Of a DNA stretch of 64,000 bases, positions 35,593 to 50,000 are shown in pieces. Made by a program: the position numbers and the translations under genes. Positions within the stretch are counted from its first letter, which is position 1, and each line of letters starts with the position of its first letter. Source of the stretch: Allacma fusca (lineage: Eukaryota; Arthropoda; Collembola; Symphypleona; Sminthuridae); assembly GCA_947179485.1 (NCBI GenBank), contig OX359246.1:49951632-50015631 (forward strand), in the 5' to 3' direction. The notes under the pieces are model-generated. The model ran no database searches. It had not been told where the DNA came from and saw only the letters and a list, made by a program, of their open reading frames with translations.

Positions 35593-36714
35593 CTAATATG
35601 CAAAACGTAAAAATTCAATCTCATTGGATTTTAGTCCATTTGAAGTTCATTCAAAATTCTAAATCAAAACATTTGATTCAAAATATACAACTACGAGCAA
35701 CCTTTGGGATGGCGCCAAAAAGAAGGGTTGCTTTAACTTAAAGTATCTTAACCAATATATTCTTGCTTCAAATTGTATGAATTTTAACAAATTTTATTTC
35801 ATCCAGGTATTTAAGACTAAAAACTGTATTGTAAAACAATTATATAAACCGTCGACTTAAAGACCCTAGCAGGTAGCCGAGAAGAAAAAAAATAAACTTA
35901 CTGATGAAATTCAAGTAGATTTGTAGTAAAATGATCTTTATTTACCAAGTTCATAGGACGAACATGGATAAGCATCCGTTTTCTTTCAAATTACTCACAC
36001 ATACATATAAATAATATATAAAATACTGAAACGGATCCTACTACACGAAGCAACAAGCTACCGAACGAATCAATTTTTGTTATGTTGCAGTACAAACCTG
36101 TTTTCATTTAATTTACTTCGACACGTAATAATAATTGATAATCATAGTACACTTATTCGTGTAGCTAAATTTAGAACATCTAAGTGATACATATAACATT
36201 CGTTTACTAAACAATGCAGTATGGTTAGAAAATAATGTAGAAAGAAAATAAAGAAAATAAATAACTCCAAAACATGTTGGTTTGAAAATCAATGCTAATC
36301 GCATAACTTTCAGTCGGTTATGCATTCAACTACTAGAAATAGATGTCATTTAGTAATTTTAGTTCTACAGTAAGACCCAAATTATTTAGACAATTGCATA
36401 ACGCAAGTACCAACATGACTGTATAACAATTGATCAAAACACATCCATTTAGTAACAGTCTTGCATTGATGTCATTTCGAAAAATAACTAAAACTTACAT
36501 ACCTGGTAGCAACGCGGTCTCAAATAAGAAGATTTCCTGTATAAACTTAGAGCAGTTAAGTTCACTTGATATTCGCAATGTTACCCCTGTCAATACGGAC
36601 AAACTACGTCTAAATTCGTGTTAATCGCAGAGAATCTTCATCTTTTAACTGAAGATGCAGAGAGGATATTTAACCCTAATAAACAGCATTACTGCATTGA
36701 AAAAACTTAAAATA

Positions 36715-37733
36715 TCAACTCAGCGGCGGCTTGATTCGAGTCATTGGACTGTCACCTGCTCCAAAACCGGCTTCTTTCTTCATTAATTTCGAAGACCTTA
36801 ACAAAAGAAAAAAATCATTCTGGTTACTCCAAAAAATGCATTTTGACAAACTGAAATTCCGGAATTGGGTAGTTTGATAATTTTCACGTTCAGAATACGA
36901 ATACGGTTAGCAATTTCATTATTTTATTCATGACTAGTTTAATCATCATTATGTATGAATTTTCATAATACACTTAAATGCTTCAAATTTATATTATTAA
37001 ATTGTATTACAGCGAAGGATCGTAGGGATCTGTTCGTATCGGTATTACTAGAGGCACCGCTCCCGTCTGTGGTTTCCCTGGAGGAAGATTTTGTTGGGCT
37101 TCATGCTGTTCCCGAATCTGCCTTCGCATCTTTTTGCTCCACAGTTCATGGCAGTCTTGCCAAGTTGGTAAATCTGGTGGGACCATTTTGTCCGGATCCA
37201 CAGTCATCAGCCACTTACTCTGCAGGGCATCTTCAGCAGAAATCCGCTTGTCAGGATCCAGCTCAAGCATTTTGTCCAACCTATGACAGAAGAGTAGTTC
37301 AGAGTTACACGGAACCACATTACTATAATAATTACTTCATACATTTTCTTACAAATCTAATGCAGGTAAAGGTAGAAACCCCATGTCTTCTCGAAGACGC
37401 CGTCTATAATTGCGTTTAAGTCTGAATGATGTCCATAGAGGAAGATTTATCACATTAGGCCAGTTGCCAGGTTGGGGCGAGCCACAACGTTTGGAAATCT
37501 CTTCCAACTGCATAATCTCTGAACTAGCTTGAAACATGGGTCTTTTGAGAAAAAGTTCGCCTAAAATACAACCGCAACTCCATACATCGATTGCTGGGCC
37601 GTAGCGTTCTTCTCCTAAGAGTAACTCGGGAGGCCTGTACCACAAAGTAATGACTTTGTTTGTGTATGGTCGATCCTTATCTTTGGCATTGTAAAGTCGA
37701 GCCAAACCAAAATCCGCCAGTTTAATTTGTCCC
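36715..37733 (-). pseudogene. CDK12-like exon triplet, array copy 4
   Basis: Exons 37733-37353, 37280-37011 and 36796-36715 are a further copy with splice signals retained. Confidence 0.88.
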
Positions 37734-38855
37734 CTAATATGCAAAACGTAAAAATTCAATCTCATTGGATTTTAGTCCATTTGAAGTTCATTCAAAATTC
37801 TAAATCAAAACATTTGATTCAAAATATACAACTACGAGCAACCTTTGGGATGGCGCCAAAAAGAAGGGTTGCTTTAACTTAAAGTATCTTAACCAATATA
37901 TTCTTGCTTCAAATTGTATGAATTTTAACAAATTTTATTTCATCCAGGTATTTAAGACTAAAAACTGTATTGTAAAACAATTATATAAACCGTCGACTTA
38001 AAGACCCTAGCAGGTAGCCGAGAAGAAAAAAAATAAACTTACTGATGAAATTCAAGTAGATTTGTAGTAAAATGATCTTTATTTACCAAGTTCATAGGAC
38101 GAACATGGATAAGCATCCGTTTTCTTTCAAATTACTCACACATACATATAAATAATATATAAAATACTGAAACGGATCCTACTACACGAAGCAACAAGCT
38201 ACCGAACGAATCAATTTTTGTTATGTTGCAGTACAAACCTGTTTTCATTTAATTTACTTCGACACGTAATAATAATTGATAATCATAGTACACTTATTCG
38301 TGTAGCTAAATTTAGAACATCTAAGTGATACATATAACATTCGTTTACTAAACAATGCAGTATGGTTAGAAAATAATGTAGAAAGAAAATAAAGAAAATA
38401 AATAACTCCAAAACATGTTGGTTTGAAAATCAATGCTAATCGCATAACTTTCAGTCGGTTATGCATTCAACTACTAGAAATAGATGTCATTTAGTAATTT
38501 TAGTTCTACAGTAAGACCCAAATTATTTAGACAATTGCATAACGCAAGTACCAACATGACTGTATAACAATTGATCAAAACACATCCATTTAGTAACAGT
38601 CTTGCATTGATGTCATTTCGAAAAATAACTAAAACTTACATACCTGGTAGCAACGCGGTCTCAAATAAGAAGATTTCCTGTATAAACTTAGAGCAGTTAA
38701 GTTCACTTGATATTCGCAATGTTACCCCTGTCAATACGGACAAACTACGTCTAAATTCGTGTTAATCGCAGAGAATCTTCATCTTTTAACTGAAGATGCA
38801 GAGAGGATATTTAACCCTAATAAACAGCATTACTGCATTGAAAAAACTTAAAATA

Positions 38856-39874
38856 TCAACTCAGCGGCGGCTTGATTCGAGTCATTGGACTGTCACCTGC
38901 TCCAAAACCGGCTTCTTTCTTCATTAATTTCGAAGACCTTAACAAAAGAAAAAAATCATTCTGGTTACTCCAAAAAATGCATTTTGACAAACTGAAATTC
39001 CGGAATTGGGTAGTTTGATAATTTTCACGTTCAGAATACGAATACGGTTAGCAATTTCATTATTTTATTCATGACTAGTTTAATCATCATTATGTATGAA
39101 TTTTCATAATACACTTAAATGCTTCAAATTTATATTATTAAATTGTATTACAGCGAAGGATCGTAGGGATCTGTTCGTATCGGTATTACTAGAGGCACCG
39201 CTCCCGTCTGTGGTTTCCCTGGAGGAAGATTTTGTTGGGCTTCATGCTGTTCCCGAATCTGCCTTCGCATCTTTTTGCTCCACAGTTCATGGCAGTCTTG
39301 CCAAGTTGGTAAATCTGGTGGGACCATTTTGTCCGGATCCACAGTCATCAGCCACTTACTCTGCAGGGCATCTTCAGCAGAAATCCGCTTGTCAGGATCC
39401 AGCTCAAGCATTTTGTCCAACCTATGACAGAAGAGTAGTTCAGAGTTACACGGAACCACATTACTATAATAATTACTTCATACATTTTCTTACAAATCTA
39501 ATGCAGGTAAAGGTAGAAACCCCATGTCTTCTCGAAGACGCCGTCTATAATTGCGTTTAAGTCTGAATGATGTCCATAGAGGAAGATTTATCACATTAGG
39601 CCAGTTGCCAGGTTGGGGCGAGCCACAACGTTTGGAAATCTCTTCCAACTGCATAATCTCTGAACTAGCTTGAAACATGGGTCTTTTGAGAAAAAGTTCG
39701 CCTAAAATACAACCGCAACTCCATACATCGATTGCTGGGCCGTAGCGTTCTTCTCCTAAGAGTAACTCGGGAGGCCTGTACCACAAAGTAATGACTTTGT
39801 TTGTGTATGGTCGATCCTTATCTTTGGCATTGTAAAGTCGAGCCAAACCAAAATCCGCCAGTTTAATTTGTCCC
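38856..39874 (-). pseudogene. CDK12-like exon triplet, array copy 5
   Basis: Exons 39874-39494, 39421-39152 and 38937-38856 form the copy next to the parent gene. A transcript that missed the parent poly(A) site could reach these exons, so exon repetition in mRNA is conceivable. Confidence 0.88.
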
Positions 39875-40996
39875 CTAATATGCAAAACGTAAAAATTCAA
39901 TCTCATTGGATTTTAGTCCATTTGAAGTTCATTCAAAATTCTAAATCAAAACATTTGATTCAAAATATACAACTACGAGCAACCTTTGGGATGGCGCCAA
40001 AAAGAAGGGTTGCTTTAACTTAAAGTATCTTAACCAATATATTCTTGCTTCAAATTGTATGAATTTTAACAAATTTTATTTCATCCAGGTATTTAAGACT
40101 AAAAACTGTATTGTAAAACAATTATATAAACCGTCGACTTAAAGACCCTAGCAGGTAGCCGAGAAGAAAAAAAATAAACTTACTGATGAAATTCAAGTAG
40201 ATTTGTAGTAAAATGATCTTTATTTACCAAGTTCATAGGACGAACATGGATAAGCATCCGTTTTCTTTCAAATTACTCACACATACATATAAATAATATA
40301 TAAAATACTGAAACGGATCCTACTACACGAAGCAACAAGCTACCGAACGAATCAATTTTTGTTATGTTGCAGTACAAACCTGTTTTCATTTAATTTACTT
40401 CGACACGTAATAATAATTGATAATCATAGTACACTTATTCGTGTAGCTAAATTTAGAACATCTAAGTGATACATATAACATTCGTTTACTAAACAATGCA
40501 GTATGGTTAGAAAATAATGTAGAAAGAAAATAAAGAAAATAAATAACTCCAAAACATGTTGGTTTGAAAATCAATGCTAATCGCATAACTTTCAGTCGGT
40601 TATGCATTCAACTACTAGAAATAGATGTCATTTAGTAATTTTAGTTCTACAGTAAGACCCAAATTATTTAGACAATTGCATAACGCAAGTACCAACATGA
40701 CTGTATAACAATTGATCAAAACACATCCATTTAGTAACAGTCTTGCATTGATGTCATTTCGAAAAATAACTAAAACTTACATACCTGGTAGCAACGCGGT
40801 CTCAAATAAGAAGATTTCCTGTATAAACTTAGAGCAGTTAAGTTCACTTGATATTCGCAATGTTACCCCTGTCAATACGGACAAACTACGTCTAAATTCG
40901 TGTTAATCGCAGAGAATCTTCATCTTTTAACTGAAGATGCAGAGAGGATATTTAACCCTAATAAACAGCATTACTGCATTGAAAAAACTTAAAATA

Positions 40997-41078
40997 TCAA
41001 CTCAGCGGCGGCTTGATTCGAGTCATTGGACTGTCACCTGCTCCAAAACCGGCTTCTTTCTTCATTAATTTCGAAGAC
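40997..41078 (-). CDS. CDK12-like terminal coding exon
   Basis: The acceptor is a strong pyrimidine tract (TTTTTTTCTTTTGTTAAG) and the 82 bases continue the frame as [20 protein letters not shown] and IKPPLS, then TGA at 40997. No AATAAA is close by; one lies about 780 bases downstream near 40220. The exon was identified only by phase and splice signals. Confidence 0.7.
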
Positions 41079-44000
41079 CTTAACAAAAGAAAAAAATCAT
41101 TCTGGTTACTCCAAAAAATGCATTTTGACAAACTGAAATTCCGGAATTGGGTAGTTTGATAATTTTCACGTTCAGAATACGAATACGGTTAGCAATTTCA
41201 TTATTTTATTCATGACTAGTTTAATCATCATTATGTATGAATTTTCATAATACACTTAAATGCTTCAAATTTATATTATTAAATTGTATTACAGCGAAGG
41301 ATCGTAGGGATCTGTTCGTATCGGTATTACTAGAGGCACCGCTCCCGTCTGTGGTTTCCCTGGAGGAAGATTTTGTTGGGCTTCATGCTGTTCCCGAATC
41401 TGCCTTCGCATCTTTTTGCTCCACAGTTCATGGCAGTCTTGCCAAGTTGGTAAATCTGGTGGGACCATTTTGTCCGGATCCACAGTCATCAGCCACTTAC
41501 TCTGCAGGGCATCTTCAGCAGAAATCCGCTTGTCAGGATCCAGCTCAAGCATTTTGTCCAACCTATGACAGAAGAGTAGTTCAGAGTTACACGGAACCAC
41601 ATTACTATAATAATTACTTCATACATTTTCTTACAAATCTAATGCAGGTAAAGGTAGAAACCCCATGTCTTCTCGAAGACGCCGTCTATAATTGCGTTTA
41701 AGTCTGAATGATGTCCATAGAGGAAGATTTATCACATTAGGCCAGTTGCCAGGTTGGGGCGAGCCACAACGTTTGGAAATCTCTTCCAACTGCATAATCT
41801 CTGAACTAGCTTGAAACATGGGTCTTTTGAGAAAAAGTTCGCCTAAAATACAACCGCAACTCCATACATCGATTGCTGGGCCGTAGCGTTCTTCTCCTAA
41901 GAGTAACTCGGGAGGCCTGTACCACAAAGTAATGACTTTGTTTGTGTATGGTCGATCCTTATCTTTGGCATTGTAAAGTCGAGCCAAACCAAAATCCGCC
42001 AGTTTAATTTGTCCCCTAATATGCAAAACGTAAAAATTCAATCTCATTGGATTTTAGTCCATTTGAAGTTCATTCAAAATTCTAAATCAAAACATTTGAT
42101 TCAAAATATACAACTACGAGCAACCTTTGGGATGGCGCCAAAAAGAAGGGTTGCTTTAACTTAAAGTATCTTAACCAATATATTCTTGCTTCAAATTGTA
42201 TGAATTTTAACAAATTTTATTTCATCCAGGTATTTAAGACTAAAAACTGTATTGTAAAACAATTATATAAACCGTCGACTTAAAGACCCTAGCAGGTAGG
42301 CCGGATTCATGATTCAGCCTTAGCTGGATAATTATTAACTGGGTAATAAAAAGGGTGGAATTAAGGAATTAAATTTATGCCCGAATTAATTTTTTTTGAT
42401 TGATACTCCAGATAGTTTTGCCATTACGTGATTGGGATCATGTTGATTAAAAAACTTAAAAACCATAAACTATAGTTGTAAGTTTGTTTTGCGGCTGTAC
42501 CAGGAACCAAAATAACCCAAGACAATAACTTTACTTCAGTATTTCCAGAAAAATTAAAGTAATTACTTGTTGTTCATGAGAATATTACTGCACTTAATAT
42601 CTCTATGAAGGAAATTCTTCTTGTGACAGTAACTTAATCCCTCCAAAAGTTGACGCATAATACTTCCGTTATGATCCTCCGTGAAGTTAACTAGACGTGA
42701 CTCCAGCAAACCCATCAAGTCGTGGTCCATATACTCAAATACTAAATAAAAACTACCACGATCCTAATAGCGCAACATAATTACACACATTAGTTCTGCA
42801 GCTTCTTTATTTTTAGGGTTTTTACATGAGTTTCTTCAACATTTCTTACTTTACGGAAGTCTAAAGCATCCTGTTTGTCAGTAATGATTTCTTTCAAATT
42901 AACAATATTTTGGTGCTGCAGCTGTCTCAAAATTTTGATTTCACGAACAGCTGTGATTGGAAAACCTTCTTTTTCATTCTCCAGGCGTACTTTCTTGAGC
43001 GCCACCATTTTACCTAAATTCGTACAAAGGTATTACTATAGGTAATGCTACAGTTAGTACCACTGAAATTTACATTTTTACAAAAATGTACTGACAAACC
43101 CGAAATGTTGTCTCTAGCTTTGTAGACTTGTCCATATGTGCCTTCACCAATCTGAGTTATCATTTCAAACGAATCGATACAACGTTCCCCCCATTCGGGC
43201 AATTCCAGACGTTTATTTACAATTTTAGGTTTAAGTGGGTTCCGGCGTGGAACAGAAATCTCGGTAGGTTTAAGGGTTTGAACCGGTTCAGATGCTACTG
43301 TTTGTTTAAAAAGATCCTAATCAATTCTTGTGATATAAATGTGATAACATAATACCCAGTTGATCCACCTTAAGCGTGACGCAAGCTGATATGAAATCGG
43401 ACGTGTTAGTGTGTATATCGCCCACTGTGCAGCATGTGTGCGTTGGTTTTTTTGGATGTAATAATTGTTACCGAGTATGAGAGACGGATCGGGGAGTAAG
43501 AATTTTACCATCAGTTCTTGAGATTTTGAGGACGGGCCGGGGGGTCAAAATTTTCCGATTTTTCCAAGGGGGGTCAAAAGTAACTTTTGTATACCCTTTG
43601 TACATGTATGTGTACTAGTGAATGTCTCTACCATGGGCATTAGCATGAGACTTTAACATTGAAAGTGGCAGTTGGAAAAATTTTGTTTTAAAGGAAGCGG
43701 CAATTGGCCTATAGTGGCGGTTGGCCTAACCTCGCTGAACGAAGGACACCAGGCAACTCAATTTTTTGTAGGGGCAGATTAGAAGAAAACTAAAAAACCG
43801 ATTGTTTTTGAAGAGATCGGGTCATCCGTTTGAACTCCGAAAATTAAATAACATAATGTATAAATACATGCAAGTACATATGTATGTATAGAAACCGGGA
43901 TGTTGAGCTTGCGCCATCCATAATTGTATTTGTTGCTTACAATTAATTTCCTTTCATGTAGATATCGTACGAACTTGCACATGAGTAGTTTGAGTATGAG

Positions 44001-47000
44001 TGCTAAAGTTACGATTACAGTTAAACGCTGGAATTTAATTAACCTTTAGAACAATGTAATACTAACAGTGCAAAAGGATGTGTATCGTGTATGAGTTCAT
44101 TCACAAACGGTTTAGATCTGATTATTAGTGATTACTATGTATATACTTTTATAGCCAGATTTTGTGCAGCATAACATTTGCACAGCGCCTGGTCTTATTA
44201 AAGTTTCAAGAATTTGTGTATACATTGCCTAGCCATCTACACAAAGAAAATGGTGTTAAATCGTTGACTAATAGTTAACGCTCACTGGTATATTTATGAA
44301 CATTTTAAGGTATTTACAGGGGCACGTATAGTTAACAGCTTATGCTGTTGTGTATCTCTGCGCCTCTTATTGTTAGTGACTAAGCCTAGGCATGAGCGGA
44401 ACGATATAACGATACGATATATCGGTCCATATCATACATTTTTAAGCAACGATATGTCACGATATTTATCGCAATTTAAAAGCGATACACCGGTTAATTT
44501 TAATATCGTACTAGGCATGAGCGGAACGATATAACGATACGATATATCGGTCCATATCGTACATTTTTAAGCAACGATATGTCCCGATATTTCTCGCAAT
44601 TTTAAAGCGATATATCGGTTAATTTTAATATCGTACACAGGAAGTTTAATTTTCAAAAATGCCACCCTGTGTCCCTCTTACTAGTTTTTTAAGTAAAGGA
44701 ATCAATCTATCAAGGAATGTGAAACGTTACAAATGTCATTTAAAACGTCTGTGCAAAACGGGTAAAACTCGAGCATTTTAAAAATACTTGTCCGAATTCG
44801 AAGTTAGAACTGTAGTAATAAAAAAAACAAAATCCTTGTTTGTAGTAAACAAGCATTTTCAAACTTAGGTTGCTTGAGCTGGCCGATAGTGCTTGGACAT
44901 ATTCAATTCTGTGTCGGAAAATTGTGATTCAATTCAAGACGAAACTGAACCGATTGGTTCAGTTTGAATTGAACGGAATCATTTTACTTAAATTATTGAA
45001 GTTCAAACGATCCACCGTTTACAAGCTCTCCAGTTCCTAATATGAAAAAATCTAGGGCATGTCATAAGTGAAGTATTACAGGTCTTACAGTTCAATCTTT
45101 CAAGGAATTTGATTTTACAGGCTGTTTTAGGGAGAATAAATTACAAATATTGAATATTCTGCAAAACTACATTAAATCTGATAGAGTTTCATCAAAATTA
45201 GTATATTGTTTTAAATTTAATCAAATACCGATATATCGTTCATGGATATCGGTATCGTGATTTTTCTTGTTAACGATACCGATATTAACGATATTTTAAA
45301 ATTGAACGATACGCTCATGCCTACATCGTACATAGGAGGTTCAATTTTCGAAAATGCCACAATGTACCCCTCTTACTACTTGTTTTGTAAGTAACGCGAT
45401 CAAGGAACGTGAAACGTTAAAACTGTCACTAAAATGTCTGTGTATAACGGATAAAATTCGAGCATGTTTAAAATACTTTTCCGAATTCGGAATTAGGAAT
45501 GTAGTAATACCTATTAGCAAGCATTTTCAAACTTAGTTTGCTTAAACTAGCTGACAGTGTTCGGACAAATTCAATTCTTAGTCAGAAATTGTCGATTCAA
45601 TTCAAGATGAAACTGAACCGATTGGTGCAGTTCATAAGTGTGAATTGACGCAATCATTTTTCTTAAATTTAAGTTCAAACGGTTTAACTTCATTCTGGAG
45701 TGCGCTTGGAAAATACTACCGTCTTTTCTAGAAACTGTATTGTTAGGTGCAGAAACCGCTGGTTTTTGATTCAGTTCAATTCAATTCAAAAGTTTGAACT
45801 GAACTGAATTGAATTGTTTTTACTGAATTTAATCGAAAATCTCATTTCAACTCAGTTCAGAATTAAACTGAACTGGAAAAAAACTTAACTGAATTGAACC
45901 GTTCCGATCAGTATTACGTGCTTAGTAGGCATGAGCGTATCGTTCAATTTTAAAATATCGTTAATATCGGTATCGTTAACAAGAAAATTCACGATACCGA
46001 TATCCATGAACGATATATCGGTATTTGGTTAAATTTAAAATAACATACTAATTTTGATGAAATCCTATCAAATTGAACGTGGTTTCGCAGAATATTCAAT
46101 ATTTGTAATTTATTCTTTGACAAAACAGCCTCTAAAATCTAATTCCTCGAAAGATTGAACTATAAGATCTGTTATAATTCAATTATGGCTTGCCCCGGAT
46201 TTTTTAATAGGAACATCCCAGGTATTTCAAATACAATTAAACGTACAATTACAAACTAAACGGATTACAAGATTCTAAAAAGTAGTTCACGTACTTAGTA
46301 GTAACTGCAATGGGGTAGTAAAGTTTTACACTGTAAGGGCCGAATTAAAAATAGTGAGTTGCAAGAAACGATAATAACTTGCCACTAGTATTAGGGATGG
46401 CAAATACGATATTGGCGAGACGATAATATCGCAAATATCGCCAAATTTACTTGCGATACTGATGGCGATACTTATCGTAAACATCATCGATAATATCGGC
46501 ATATCGGTATCGCGTTTATATCCGAATGGGGCTAATGGCAACAACTTGAAGGTACTTTTGTAAGCTCAGGAGGAAAGGGATGTTTCAAGGAGCGGTCCCT
46601 GCTTAAACATTTTATAATTAACTAGTGCCATTTTATTACATATCGTAGTCTGCGCACATTCTCTATGATTTCATCCAGCTTTTTGCATTGTAATTCATGA
46701 GCCACGTTCTGTCTCCAGCCATATCTTTACAGTCTAAGTGCATAAGGAATTTCTAATCGTAAAAATTGGAAGTGACATTTATTATTGATTTTAATTGCGT
46801 TTGCAATTCCCCTTGTGTCACATAATAATAATATATCTCACTCTCACAAAATTAATTCCAACCTAATCTGGAATTTCTATAATAATAACTGATATCTTTG
46901 GGCGTGGACTGCCGTGTAACTAATAAGTTATTAGTTTCTAGTTGGGTAATTGTAATTCAGAAGGATATTCTACACGTGTTAATTAAACAAGCTTAAATTT

Positions 47001-50000
47001 CTGAAACTTTTGTTCTATCAGGCAATTAGCTATAAGACATTTTTGGCCGGATTTATTAATCAACCATTGTTGGCATAATTTTTGGTCATAAATTAGTGCC
47101 ACTGTCATCATGTTATCAAAATAAATATCATTGGTTATGTTCACGTTCTTTGTGGTAGAATTCAAGTGCTAGCTAGAATATTGGCGATATATCGGCGATA
47201 TACGATATATCGCCATTTGCAATTTTACCGATACGGATATTTGCGATATGAGTCAAGTGGCGATATTTGCCATCCCTAATACTGACCACAGATGGTACCT
47301 TTCAGGCAAAGATTTTTGATGTAACTGCAACGGCTACAGCGTTCCAGTGTTTTAACTATGTTTAAAGGAAACCGTAAAGGAGCTTTGCAGTATTTTTGCA
47401 ATAGAAAGCTCATCAAGTATTACTAATACATATCTTATCTTAACCATAGTAAGAACAAAATGTACACAACACTTGTCCGATTTCATTTTCGACTTGTATC
47501 ACTCTTCTCAACATTCGCTGTAGATTGTGTTAGAACTAAATAGTTAATTCATGTATGAGAGTAAACGGAGCTATAAACACATTGTTGTATGGATTAGCAC
47601 GGGTCTCTCGTTATTAATATTCCTGCGCTTATCAAGAAAATACCCCATAGGAGATGAGATACCTCTCAAGTGGCACAGGATAAATTAAAATTACTATTTT
47701 TAAAGAGAGTGTGGTACATCATGGCAAAACAGTAGAGTAACATAAAACACGACTTACACGGTGGCATTGGAAGATCCTTAGTTATACTCAGTTTGTGTTT
47801 TTTGCAAGTATGATCCGAATCTAACGAGTGAGGACTTAATTGAACAGGAATAGAATGCCTTGGATCTTTGGAAGTATTCACATGAGGGGCGTTACGGATC
47901 AAAGGTGTTTCAATACCTGGAGGAAGGGGTAGTGTCACGACGTTTTGATTCTTTTCAGTTTCTACAGTTGCTAGTTTTTGCAGGATAGGGGTTCTTGAAA
48001 TCGCATCGCCATCCACGACGTCGACTGACAGAGGCGGTGGCAACGGTGGAGTGTGAGATTCTTCATCTAGGTCAAGTGCTACAATTTCTCCGTCGGAAAT
48101 ATCCACATCATGGATGCAAACTACCGGACTACGAGATAGATTTTGGGCCTTTACTACGGAACCCTGTTTTTGACGTACTAATTGGGCAAAAAAACTGGTA
48201 GCGGACATTTTCTCATCGGTTGTCTCCTTCTTTGCCGAGGCATCCTGTACTACACGGGGACTATTCTTGGGTGAAATTGACTTTGTAGCCTTATCTGCTA
48301 TAAACGCCGAACTGCTAAAAACATCAAAACAAGTTCAAACAGTATCCACATATAATTTACTCAAAGCTACTTATGCTGAAATAATCTTGAGCTATCTAAA
48401 CACAGTGGACGTTACCCAGGAGATGATTCGGATTCCATCTTTCGCTTCCTCTTCGAAATTAATTTACTCTGGGAAGGACTGTTGCTGGCAAGATTATCGC
48501 CACCCGTAGACTCCGGAAGCGATTTCTTGTGCCTGTAAACAGGAAGTTTACGGAACGAATTAAAACCACATATTTTTTTCTCGTTAGTACCATCAAAACT
48601 CCAAACGTGAAATAGGAGAGATAGTTATGCTTACAAATTTATTTCCTCTTCGTATTACTGATTATTTTATGGGCTAAATTAGGACGAACATACTAATCAC
48701 AGCGCGGGTGACATATTAGTAAGTCACAGGACTGTATACATACACGATTAATTTAGTCAAGCCAATTCCAGTGCATCGCATGGGTACAAAAATGCAGCAC
48801 ATGGGCCCAAAATGTGTTACATTTACAACAAGTACCCAGTCATGAAACGTGGGTACATAGGCCTATAAAATTTTAAGTGTAACTTAACTTACCCAAAACA
48901 TATCCAAAAAAGTACTTGTACCTGATATTTTCTCAGCGGGACCTTAACGTATACCCAGGCACATTTAAAAACATGACAGAAACAGAATAATTTATTTAGT
49001 TTAGAATTTATTAACACACCATTACCAACCCTAATTTCAAGGTGCTTTTGAAGTAATATCAGTTCAAATTAGAATTAGTACTTCCACAGCTAGTGGCTTT
49101 GCAATACAATCCCTCTTTGCTGATACCTTTAAAAACCTCTACTGCTGCTTCGACATCACCACCGTGTTTCGAACGCGGTAAAATGTTTGGTTTTATTAAC
49201 TGCTCGTAGAATTTCCCTTTGATTAAACCAAAAATAAATGATTTCTTCACTTTTATTTAATGGCAATCCAGACAATAACTGATGACTTCATGAGCTGCAA
49301 ACTGAATACTAGCACCCACCAGAGAACTTTCGCTGAATTTCCTGCCTCAGGCTTTACTTCAATTAAATCTTTCAACATAACGCGGAAGTTAAAAAATAAG
49401 GCTCTTCCTAGGAAGTTCTCGACTTAGTAACCAAATTTTGAATTCATTTACCCAACAAACCAAAGATGCTAAACTGATTTTGCCTCTCCTACATCCTACC
49501 TATACATTCAGTTTAGGAGGGGCCTTCCTTCTGGCCTATTTGTGCAATTGCTAGGCCTATATCCTTGCCTACAAGTAGGCATTTGCCGCTGCCTACATTT
49601 CTGCCTATATAGGGTAACGGAAAGTGTTAGCCCCTTCATACATGGGTCCCTATACTGTAGAATTAAATTCTATTTTGATTAAAATTCATAATTACATTTT
49701 GCAGTCTTTATTTTAGCAAATTTATTATGGACATATACCATTAGTTTAAAAAACAATTAGGCTATCCCTCATATGTAACAATTATTCAGCAAACACTCAC
49801 AATTGTTTGTTACTTTCTTATGTACCATATTTTTAAACAAACTGATTGTGAGTATTTCTTCAAAATTAATGTTACTCATGCATTATGTGCATTATGTGGT
49901 CGTAATGCACGTTACAGTAAGTATATAAGCATCGAGCAATCACATACAATATATGTATATGTACTTAGTTATGTATGGATATTATTTTGAATGGGAAATC

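Larger units (their letters stand above)
30431..42299. repeat. 2141-bp tandem array of the 3' half of the CDK12-like gene
   Basis: Unit starts are at 30431, 32572, 34713, 36854, 38995 and 41136, the last ending at 42299 after 1164 bp (5.54 copies). Each full unit holds, on the minus strand, the two C-lobe kinase exons and, between adjacent units, the terminal coding exon. Copies look identical apart from one edge base (30439). The right border merges into the intact upstream exons at 42300; the left border cuts between the penultimate and terminal exons. Confidence 0.97.

Noticed and set aside
49059-49250. 63-codon minus-strand frame in element N1
   Set aside because: No recognisable domain, no second copy in N2, and length within chance expectation.
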